DNA of 64,000 bases, from positions 372,001 to 436,000 of the forward strand of contig NZ_CP151087.1 of NCBI RefSeq assembly GCF_038396785.1, in the 5' to 3' direction. How positions within the stretch are numbered: the first letter of the stretch is position 1; each line of letters opens with the position of its first letter. The stretch is from Sphingobacterium thalpophilum (GTDB lineage: Bacteria > Bacteroidota > Bacteroidia > Sphingobacteriales > Sphingobacteriaceae). The position numbers and the translations under genes were made by a program. Shown piece by piece: positions 9,439-15,864 of the stretch. The notes beneath the pieces were generated by a model that searched no databases, was not told the origin of the DNA, and saw nothing but the letters and a program-made list of their open reading frames with translations.

Positions 9439-9776
9439 ACGGTATAACTTCCAGTTAGTGTGATACTATCATTTGATTTATTAAACTTAAAGTCTATATA
9501 ATCCATTTGACACGATGAGAGATCACTACAACAAAATTGACGATCAATTTTAAAATGAAGTCTAAAAGAACCTTCGGTACTATTTGTATAAAAAGTCAAT
9601 CCACTTATGCTAAAGTCACTTAAATGCGGTGCGCCATCTTTATCTTCCAATTGCTCGATAACGTAATCATTGATTTCTTGCTGATGTTTGTCGATGAATG
9701 GTATAAGATCTTGATTGCTGAATGGTATGATTAAATCGTCTTTTTTTAGTTGGATTCTGATGTTAATTTCTGTCAT
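9423..9776 (-). CDS. Small conserved-looking protein of unknown function
   Basis: 117 residues, not recognised. It has no signal peptide or membrane helix, is rich in charged and hydroxyl residues, and contains a CCSDLSSC cluster (three Cys within eight residues) around residue 81. The alternating hydrophobic pattern at the C-terminus suggests beta strands. It sits 14 bases after the 204-residue gene and overlaps the oxygenase start by 16 bases, so it is probably co-expressed with both. Confidence 0.6.
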   Translation of the reverse strand: MTEINIRIQLKKDDLIIPFSNQDLIPFIDKHQQEINDYVIEQLEDKDGAPHLSDFSISGLTFYTNSTEGSFRLHFKIDRQFCCSDLSSCQMDYIDFKFNKSNDSITLTGSYTVWTIQ

Positions 9777-9790
9777 CTTATTATGCTGTA

Positions 9791-10405
9791 CTAATAAAGA
9801 TCTCTCCAGTTTGGAATATATAAACTGAAAATTGCCTCTGTTTCTTTTTGCGTCTTATGAGCAAATTTACAGAAAGCCTTTAGAATAATTAGATTGATGT
9901 GTTCTTTTTCGAAATCAATGAGTCGATTTGAAAAATGAAATCCACCTTCAACGATTCTAAAATCGTTTTTGGATAATTTATGGATGGTTACTGTAGCTAC
10001 ATCATATATATCCAACTGTTCTTCCCAATAAGCAATCTGCTTGATTATTTCATGATAGAGTAATTCCTGACTCCATTTGTGCAGTAATTTCAATGTATTC
10101 GTGCTCTTCTTTTGATATACACATATGCTTGTAGCTGTCAGTTCAACGGTTGCTAGCGTTGTGGAAGGATAGATTTTGACCAAATAAGGTTTTCCAAAAA
10201 GGTAGTAGGGATTTTCTAGATAGGAATAGGATATACCTTCCGATTTACTTTCTGGCGGGTTTAACTTGATGTACTCTTTAAGGAAAGCAACATCGCAATG
10301 TGCCGGAGCATGTACACGATAGGGTGATGAACTACCCGAAATTTGGATATAATCTTTATTCCAGGGAACTATTTCATAAAATATACGACCGATTTCGATT
10401 TGCAT
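9791..10405 (-). CDS. YgjP-like (DUF45) peptidase relative with degenerate active site
   Basis: 204 residues. The plan resembles YgjP/DUF45 zinc peptidases: an N-terminal beta part with YRVHAPAHCDVAFLKEYI (family pattern: hydrophobic-V-x-A-P followed by a helix), a middle helix LYHEIIKQIAYWEEQL, then FHFSNRLIDFEKEHINLIIL and a final SLYIPNWRDLY that matches the family ending (P-x-W). Where the family has the zinc motif HELxH this protein reads KAFCKFAH, so the catalytic Glu and first His are missing. The relationship is my inference from order and spacing; the loss of the metal site is directly visible. It is the first gene of the minus-strand unit with the 117-residue gene and the oxygenase. 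Confidence 0.55.
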   Translation of the reverse strand: MQIEIGRIFYEIVPWNKDYIQISGSSSPYRVHAPAHCDVAFLKEYIKLNPPESKSEGISYSYLENPYYLFGKPYLVKIYPSTTLATVELTATSICVYQKKSTNTLKLLHKWSQELLYHEIIKQIAYWEEQLDIYDVATVTIHKLSKNDFRIVEGGFHFSNRLIDFEKEHINLIILKAFCKFAHKTQKETEAIFSLYIPNWRDLY

Positions 10406-10570
10406 TTCTCGATTTTAAATTAGATTTGGGGCGTCGGCATTCAATATCGCTTGACACCCTAGCAGCCGCGTTAAAGTAACATTTTTTTATATTAAACAAT
10501 AGTTATAATCGTAACAATTTTCTTTTATACAGGGAGTCCAAACAATAAGAGTTTCGTTTGAACAAATAAT

Positions 10571-10714
10571 GGACTAGGAGTAACCAACTTCGGACTGTAA
10601 GCAGTATGTCTGTACGATGCATCCATAGTAAATACACTTAAAAAAGGTGGACTCAACGTGGACTCACTGTGGACTCACTGTGCTTACAGGACGAAGTTGG
10701 TCATAAGTTAGTCG
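10571..10714. repeat. Large imperfect inverted repeat enclosing three 11-bp iterons
   Basis: Positions 583-603 of this kilobase (10583-10603) and 10681-10701 are inverted copies matching at 19 of 21 bases; a further GACTA lies on both outer sides. Inside the loop GTGGACTCA occurs three times at 10647, 10658 and 10669, exactly one helical turn apart, and its complement GAGTCCA occurs once outside at 10534. The block ends about 35 bases upstream of the predicted -33 box of the AraC gene, a position suited to an activator or autoregulatory operator. A remnant mobile element is the alternative. Confidence 0.75.
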
Positions 10715-10748
10715 TAATTTGTAGCATTGTTACCAGCTCTCACTAGTT

Positions 10749-10778
10749 TTTGTTTTTAATATTTAGATACTATCTTTG
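10749..10778 (+). promoter_or_regulatory. Bacteroidota-type promoter of the AraC gene
   Basis: TTTG at 10749-10752 and TATCTTTG at 10771-10778 are 18 bases apart and match the -33 TTTG and -7 TAnnTTTG consensus. Transcription would start close to the ATG at 10790, giving a very short leader. Confidence 0.5.
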
Positions 10779-10789
10779 GAATACTGTTT

Positions 10790-11641
10790 ATGTATCAACC
10801 CAACGACCATTTTCCAATATTAGACCTGCAGAAATTTCAGGAAGGGATTATCGCTGACCGCGATTTGCTTTTTCATGAGCTCATTGGCCCTAGAGAAATT
10901 AGTGAACCGCACAAACACGATTTTTTTATCCTTTTATTGTTTCAGGAGTCTGTAGGCACACATACAATAGATTTTGACCGTTTTGTACTAGGCGCAAATC
11001 AGTTACATCTGGTTTTTCCGGGACAGGTGCTTCAGTGGCAGATGGCCGATCCTACCTATGCACTGCAGCTCATGATCAGTAGGCGTTGGTTCGAAAGCTT
11101 ATTACCTGCGTTGCGATTTCCTATTTCCTATTACCTTAAGCATTTGGTCATTGATCTTTCAACGGCCAATTTTCAGTCGTTATTGACAGAATTCAAGGCA
11201 ATTGCAGATGATTTACAGGATGGTGAGATCCTATGGGAATTGATTTACGCACGGGTCAAAGTAATTACGCTTCTGATCAGCAAGATCGTTCAGGATAATT
11301 ATGATGATTATGAACAATATCAGGCTAATCCAATTATGGCAAAATTTGTGCAGCTTATCGATGAATGGTATAAAAGTGAAAAATCAGTCGCTTTTTATGC
11401 CGAGAAGCTAAATATTTCGGCAAATTATCTGAATGTGTTAAGTAATCGGGTTTTACAGAAATCAGCTTCATTTTTGATTCAGGAACGTGTGTTACTGGAA
11501 GCAAAGCGATTGCTTAGAATTTCGGATAAAACGATCAAAGCGATTGTTTTTGATTTAGGGTTTTACGACAATGCAAGCTTCAGCAAGTTTTTTAAAAGCC
11601 ATACGAATATGACGCCAAGTCAGTTTAAAGCACAGCCATAA
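10790..11641 (+). CDS. AraC-family transcriptional regulator
   Basis: 283 residues. The N-terminal part is a cupin-like effector domain (EPHKHDFFILLLFQ near 40-55). The C-terminal AraC DNA-binding domain (about 185-280) has two helix-turn-helix motifs: FYAEKLNISANYLNVLSNRV and the second, KTIKAIVFDLGFYDNASFSKFF, with the family ending MTPSQFKA. The gene lies just upstream of a deaminase-like gene on the same strand and probably regulates it and itself. Confidence 0.92.
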   Translation: MYQPNDHFPILDLQKFQEGIIADRDLLFHELIGPREISEPHKHDFFILLLFQESVGTHTIDFDRFVLGANQLHLVFPGQVLQWQMADPTYALQLMISRRWFESLLPALRFPISYYLKHLVIDLSTANFQSLLTEFKAIADDLQDGEILWELIYARVKVITLLISKIVQDNYDDYEQYQANPIMAKFVQLIDEWYKSEKSVAFYAEKLNISANYLNVLSNRVLQKSASFLIQERVLLEAKRLLRISDKTIKAIVFDLGFYDNASFSKFFKSHTNMTPSQFKAQP

Positions 11642-11717
11642 TATCTACATAAGCTGTGATAATTCGTACAAAGATCATTGGCTCAAATCACTTAGCTTTG
11701 GTGAAAAATGATATAGG

Positions 11718-12974
11718 CATGAATGAAATCAATCAGAATCAAGAGACATATTTGTTGAAGAATGTATTGCTAGAAACAGGCTTTCTTTATGAGAAGGACG
11801 AAATTGTTGCTACGAAAACGGCATTATTTGATATTCAAATTGAGGCAAATAAAATAAAAAATATTGAGCGAGCGCAATCGGTAGCGAATGGAAAAGCTTT
11901 TGATGTGAAAGGTAAATTGGCATTGCCACCATTCCGTGACATGCATATTCATTTGGATAAAACATTATACGGCCTGCCCTGGAAGGCGGTATTTCCAAAA
12001 AATAGAACTGTAAAAGATATGATTGCCAAGGAACAGGTGATTATCCCCGAGTTGTTGAAAACCTCTGTCGAACGGGCCGAAAAGTTAATCGCGCTTTTAC
12101 AGAGGGCTACGGAACAAATTTTGCACGTACGCATTTTAATGTAGACCCAACATCGGGAACAAAGTCATTGGAGCATTTGTTACAGGCGCTGGAACATTTA
12201 AAATATTCATTTGCTGCAGAACTGGTCGCATTCCCCCAGCACGGTCTATTCTATACAGAATCGGCGAAACTAATGGAGGAGGTAGCTAAATGGGGGCAGG
12301 TGGATTTTATTGGTGGTTTGGATCCCTTTAGTATTGACGGCAGTATTGAGAAACCGATGGACTTGACCGTTCAACTTGCATTGGATAATAACAAGGGAAT
12401 CGATATCCACTTGCATGAGGGAGGGGAATCAGGTGTTAAGACCATACATTATTTGATTGATAAAGCATTGGAAAATCCGGTATTGCAGGGACGTACATTT
12501 ATCAGTCATGCTTTCGCCTTAGGTTACATGCCGAAAAAGGACTTAGCACATACGGCCGAACGATTGGCAGAAGCGAAAGTTGGTATCTGCAGTTCGGTTC
12601 CTTTTCGCAATATGTTGATGCCATTTCGGGAATTGAAAAAAGCGGGAGTGGAAGTTTTTGCAGGAAACGACAATGTTCAGGACCATTGGGGTACTTTCGG
12701 TTGCGGTAATATGCTTCAAAAAGCCAATCTAGCTGCGGAATTATATGGTTATGAAACTGAATTCGAGTTATCCCGTTGCCTTCGCTATGCGACCAATGGC
12801 AAAATTCCGCTTGATGATCAAGGGAATTCCGTATGGCCGAAAGTTGGAGATGATGCTAACCTCCTTTTTGTCGATGCGAGTTGTTCTGCAGAAGCAGTTT
12901 CTCGCATCTCAACTGTCTATGGGCTTATCCATCAGGGAAATGTGGTCAAATGGAACAATAGTTCCCAAGCTTAA
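11718..12974 (+). pseudogene. Cytosine-deaminase-like amidohydrolase, broken by a frameshift
   Basis: The first frame (ATG at 11718; a GTG at 11656 is also possible) encodes the N-terminal strand region and the metal motif HIHLDK, then leaves the family sequence at about 12105 and stops at 12144. The family resumes in another frame as GYGTNFARTHFNVDP (from about 12104) and continues to 12974 with HLHEGGESG, TFISHAFALG and FAGNDNVQDHWGTFG, which are the metal- and substrate-binding blocks of CodA-type deaminases of the amidohydrolase superfamily. A single-base change near 12100-12106 restores one protein of about 418 residues. Either a real frameshift or a sequencing error explains this. The downstream part alone lacks the first metal ligands and would be inactive. 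Confidence 0.85.
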
Positions 12975-12998
12975 TTGAAAGTAGCAAATAATCATAAA

Positions 12999-13040
12999 TT
13001 GAAAATGCTAATTTATCGTCTAGAAAATTGGCATTTTCAA
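12999..13040. terminator. Bidirectional hairpin terminator
   Basis: A 16-bp stem (TTGAAAATGC... against its complement, one G-U pair) with a 10-base loop between two convergent genes, serving the deaminase-like gene and the lipoprotein gene. Confidence 0.8.
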
Positions 13041-13055
13041 TGCTGGGGGTAACGT

Positions 13056-13655
13056 TTAGTGTAGGAAAGTCGTCTTGCAATAATCTATTTTATAAGAACC
13101 TTGCTCATTGACCAATTGAACTTCATTTTTTGTTCGGATGTCATTACCGTAATCAATAAATACGATAAATTTGCTTTCAGTTACTCTGTCGATTTTGACA
13201 TCCTTGATATCCAATGCGTCGTCATTACCTCTTCCAAATAACCAGGTTTCCGCTGTATATAAGGGGTAGATTTTTCCCCATTTGGCCTTGTAAGCTGCCT
13301 CAGCTTTGGGTAGTTCTTCATCTGTGAGGTTGGAGGGCCCGTAAATTTCATTCGCATCTTTTAAAAAGGCTTGGAATCGCTTGGTACATAATGCGTCCTC
13401 TTTATCCAGATAGTAACAATATTTCCCAGATGCGGAACCTGTACATTGAAAAATTCCTTTCAACCAAGCTTCTGCTTGCTGATGCTGACCCACTGCCGTG
13501 TCTTGCTCCGCTGTCCTTGTGCTGTCTTTGATTGGTATTTGCTTTGCAGGATGATTTGCAGGATGATTTGCAGTAGCGCTTTTATGGTCTTGCGCTGAAT
13601 TTGTACAGCTTGCTAACATGCAAAACAGCCCTATTGTTGCATATAAACTTTTCAT
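13056..13655 (-). CDS. Lipoprotein of unknown function
   Basis: 199 residues. Signal peptide with lipobox LASC (Cys17) and a Ser/Asn/His/Pro-rich linker that contains the duplicated block NHPANHPAK, from a 12-base direct repeat at about 13548-13572. The C-terminal part (about 80-199) is a compact alpha/beta domain with WLFGRGNDDALDIKDVKI and a beta pattern IVFIDYGND; it resembles DUF3828-type domains but I am not sure. No conserved catalytic motif is seen. Confidence 0.7.
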   Translation of the reverse strand: MKSLYATIGLFCMLASCTNSAQDHKSATANHPANHPAKQIPIKDSTRTAEQDTAVGQHQQAEAWLKGIFQCTGSASGKYCYYLDKEDALCTKRFQAFLKDANEIYGPSNLTDEELPKAEAAYKAKWGKIYPLYTAETWLFGRGNDDALDIKDVKIDRVTESKFIVFIDYGNDIRTKNEVQLVNEQGSYKIDYCKTTFLH

Positions 13656-14164
13656 TTTTGATATCGTCTTAATATTGGAATAAAATTAGGATATAAATTG
13701 GATAACATGATCACGGATTACCACTATATTCAACAGAATATTCATCAAAAAATCTAATTTTCCATTCTTTTTGAAACAATGCAGAGGGCCGTAAGTCTAC
13801 CATGTCGATTTAAGACGCAATGAATTTGCGTAGTTCAGGACTTCTAAATCTTTTTTTACAGCAATTATTTATTTTTATCATCTGTATATCAGTACTATAG
13901 AGTTTTTCATGGGTTTTTCTTATTTCTTTTTATTGTTACGCAAATTCCCTGCGTAGTAAACCAACGATATTTGTAATGTCAACAATGACAAACGTTCTTT
14001 GATGGAAATTATAGCGAAAAGCTTTAAGATATATACTTTATTATGAAGTATAAAAGAGCCTTTCTTCTTCAGATGGCATCCTGGTCACCTGTTTCAGTAT
14101 AGCAGGTTAGTATTGTTCTCTATGAGCTTCAATATACTGATAAAACGAGAAGTTGAAAGGAAAG
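13656..14164. other. Long leader region upstream of the tRNA-like RNA array
   Basis: About 500 bases without a gene. Two short dyads share the words ACGCA and TGCGTAG: one at 13815-13832, one at 13936-13957. A 5-bp hairpin (CAATA/TATTG) lies at 14111-14134. No clear TAnnTTTG promoter was found in front of the array. Confidence 0.5.
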
Positions 14165-14227
14165 TGCTCGTGTTAGAGGTTCGAATCCTCTCCTGTAAAA
14201 AAGGTAGCTCAAGGGTAGAGCAAAGCA
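14165..14227 (+). ncRNA. Permuted tRNA-like RNA, unit 1
   Basis: Order of elements: anticodon-like 3' strand TGCTC (14165-14169), 5-base variable stretch, T-arm AGAGG-TTCGAAT-CCTCT (14175-14191), weak acceptor hairpin (CCT/AGG, 14192-14204), U8-A9-like TA (14205), D-arm GCTC-AAGGGTA-GAGC (14207-14221), one base, anticodon-like 5' strand AAGCA (14223-14227), which pairs with TGCTC at 4 of 5 positions. T- and D-loops carry the conserved tRNA bases (TTC-purine-A; A14, GG, A21). The acceptor is the weakest part of this unit. Not a normal tRNA: the order is T-arm, acceptor, D-arm. Confidence 0.75.
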
Positions 14228-14231
14228 GTTA

Positions 14232-14300
14232 GTTGTGGGTCGTAGGTTCGATTCCTACTCCTGAGCAATCAGGATAGTTCAGTCTGGTTAGAATAACAAC
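14232..14300 (+). ncRNA. Permuted tRNA-like RNA, unit 2 (best formed)
   Basis: GTTGT (14232-14236), variable GGGTC, T-arm GTAGG-TTCGATT-CCTAC (14242-14258), acceptor hairpin TCCTGA-GCAA-TCAGGA (14259-14274, 6 bp with a GNRA tetraloop), TA (14275-14276), D-arm GTTC with loop AGTCTGGTTA and GAAT (14277-14294), A, then ACAAC (14296-14300). ACAAC pairs perfectly with GTTGT, all five positions, at exactly the spacing of a tRNA anticodon stem with a 5-base variable loop. All four helices of the cloverleaf are therefore present but the chain is opened at the anticodon loop and closed at the acceptor end. Confidence 0.85.
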
Positions 14301-14370
14301 ACAATCGTGTGGGTTCGAATCCCACTTCCATTTTCGGATGGAATAGCATAAGGGTATTGCATCGAACTGT
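14301..14370 (+). ncRNA. Permuted tRNA-like RNA, unit 3
   Basis: T-arm GTGGG-TTCGAAT-CCCAC (14309-14325), acceptor hairpin TTCCATT-TTCG-GATGGAA (14326-14343; 7 bp with a terminal G-U and a UUCG tetraloop), TA (14344-14345), D-arm GCAT-AAGGGTA-TTGC (14346-14360; three pairs plus U-U). The closing stem is less clear: ACA and TCG at 14301-14307 can pair with CGA and TGT at 14363-14370 around a small internal loop, leaving a 1-base variable region; this competes with a local hairpin TGTCC-ATTC-GGACA (14368-14381). Confidence 0.75.
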
Positions 14371-14666
14371 CCATTCGGACATTCAAAGTTAAGACTTTCT
14401 TCAAAAAGGTCGTTTGGTAGAAGCTTGCTATCTTTTATCCTGCTTATACGCTGTTTTCATGCGATTGAGCAATTGATTGATGGCCTGAGATTCCTAAGTG
14501 AGGTATCTGCATTTATAATAAAATGTCATGACAATAAGATGGGGTATTTGTTCATCGACTTTTGATTTTAAAAAGGGTATCTGGACTTTCGAATCCCGCT
14601 TGAGGTCAAGGGATAAAAAATAGCAGGTTTTATAATAGAAATGAGGAAAATTTAAAAGAATATACA
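14371..14666 (+). other. Spacer between RNA array and slipin gene
   Basis: Holds the end hairpin TGTCC-ATTC-GGACA (14368-14381) and a following AAAGT-TAAG-ACTTT hairpin (14385-14398), which may end or stabilise the RNA. A T-loop-like TTCGAATCCC lies at 14588-14597, followed by a hairpin CTTG-AGGT-CAAG and the word TAGCAGGTT, a possible decayed fourth unit. No gene is seen. Confidence 0.45.
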
Positions 14667-15761
14667 ATGAAAAGAGTACAACTAACTACAGACGAAATCG
14701 GATTGGTTGTTAAGAACAATGCGGTGATCCGTGTTTTGAAATCCGGTAACTACTGGTTGGGATTTGGTGAAAAACTGGAGAAGTACACGACTACTCATCC
14801 ATTTCCTTCCGGTCGCAATGTCGATGTACTGTTGCAGTTGACAGGTTTTCGCGAATTGGTCGATATCGTTGAAGTGGGTGATACGGAGATCTGTCTTGTT
14901 TTTTTGAATGGTAATTTTGAAAAGACGTTAGCGTCTGGCAGACATCTTTTTTGGAAGGAATTGCGCGAACGCAGATTTCAATTAGAAGACATTACGGAGA
15001 TTGAGATCCCTACATCTGTTAATCGTCAATTGCTGGAGAAGCAGAGCTTAGGCTATTATGTACGTCAATATAAAATTGAACCAAATGAGAAAGCATTGCT
15101 TTTTGTGGACGGTGTGTTTGTAGATATTTTGAAGTCGGGAACGTATTGTTGGTGGAAGAATGCAAAAACCATAGCGATTTCAAAAGCTGATATGAGAGTC
15201 TTGACGTTGGAGGTGGCGGGACAGGAGATCTTGTCCAAAGATAAGGCACAGATCAGAATCAATTTCACGCTGCAATATCAGATTGTGGATATTGTCAAAG
15301 CGCTATTGGATAATAAAGAATATGAAAAGCAATTGTATTCGTTGATGCAGTTGACCTTACGGTCCTATATTGGCCAGATGACTTTGGACGAGTTGATGGA
15401 GCGAAAGACCGAAATACAAGGCTATGTCTTAGAAAATACATTGCCACAAGTCGCGGGCTTGGGTATAACACTGTTGACCTGTGGCATTAAAGATGTTATT
15501 TTACCAGGAGATGTGCGGGACATCATGAACCAGGTGTTGATTGCAGAGAAGAGGGCGCAGGCGAATAGCATCATGCGTCGTGAAGAGACTGCTTCAACAC
15601 GGAGTTTGTTGAATACCGCGAAGCTGATGGAAGAAAACAGTATGTTGTTTAAATTGAAGGAAATGGAATATGTGGAAAAGATTGCTGAAAAGATCAATAC
15701 GATTTCGGTTTCCGGAAATGGACAGATTGTTGACCAACTCAAGCAATTGTTTGTGAAATAA
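14667..15761 (+). CDS. Slipin-family SPFH/band-7 protein with three-fold N-terminal repeat
   Basis: 364 residues. The SPFH (band 7) domain covers about 135-315 with MRVLTLEVAGQEILSKDKAQ, the conserved slipin segment after the first strands, and a helical C-terminus rich in Ala/Glu (VLIAEKRAQANSIMRREE). There is no N-terminal membrane helix, unlike stomatin. The N-terminal half contains three related modules of the pattern hydrophobic-x-G-x-x-LxSGxYxxW: VLKSGNYWLGF (about 24-34), TLASGRHLFWKEL (about 89-101) and ILKSGTYCWWKNA (about 154-166). SPFH proteins form large ring or cage assemblies. The gene lies between the tRNA-like array and rtcB; slipin-type proteins are known neighbours of RtcB in RNA repair operons, so it probably scaffolds or recruits RNA repair. 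Confidence 0.9.
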   Translation: MKRVQLTTDEIGLVVKNNAVIRVLKSGNYWLGFGEKLEKYTTTHPFPSGRNVDVLLQLTGFRELVDIVEVGDTEICLVFLNGNFEKTLASGRHLFWKELRERRFQLEDITEIEIPTSVNRQLLEKQSLGYYVRQYKIEPNEKALLFVDGVFVDILKSGTYCWWKNAKTIAISKADMRVLTLEVAGQEILSKDKAQIRINFTLQYQIVDIVKALLDNKEYEKQLYSLMQLTLRSYIGQMTLDELMERKTEIQGYVLENTLPQVAGLGITLLTCGIKDVILPGDVRDIMNQVLIAEKRAQANSIMRREETASTRSLLNTAKLMEENSMLFKLKEMEYVEKIAEKINTISVSGNGQIVDQLKQLFVK

Positions 15762-15784
15762 AAGATTAATAAGTTGAAAGAGGT

Positions 15785-15818
15785 GCAGGTAGCAACGTAA
15801 AGAGATGTTGTTACCTGC
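15785..15818 (+). promoter_or_regulatory. Intercistronic hairpin between slipin and rtcB
   Basis: A 12-bp stem (15785-15796 with 15807-15818, one G-U) with a 10-base loop. No U-run follows, so it is unlikely to be a simple terminator. It could be a processing or stability element, or tune rtcB translation; the rtcB ATG at 15865 lies 46 bases further on. Confidence 0.6.
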
Positions 15819-15864
15819 TTTGGAGAAGTTGTATGGCTGCTCCATCAAAAAAGAACGTAAAAAA

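Larger units (their letters stand above)
10406..10789. other. Intergenic region with iterons and inverted repeat
   Basis: 384 bases without a gene. It holds a 21-base inverted repeat, three 11-base direct repeats and a promoter for the AraC gene, listed separately. No other coding potential is seen. Confidence 0.7.

Noticed and set aside
13656..14164. A CRISPR array or phage attachment site in the long gene-free region
   Set aside because: No regular repeats with spacers and no integrase or duplicated tRNA end were seen; the T-arm words belong to the tRNA-like array.
14198..14267. A conventional tRNA gene (D-arm at 14207, T-arm at 14242) with a GTG-like anticodon
   Set aside because: The would-be acceptor strands (14198-14204 and 14259-14265) do not pair and no anticodon stem forms between 14223 and 14239, while the permuted reading pairs everywhere.
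14412..14428. TGG...TTGC resembling a sigma-54 promoter, as used by RtcR-controlled rtc operons
   Set aside because: The GG to GC distance is one base short of the consensus and no RtcR gene is present.
14601..14612. CTTGAGGTCAAG as a possible terminator
   Set aside because: Short stem without U-run, and it fits better as a relic of a tRNA-like acceptor hairpin.
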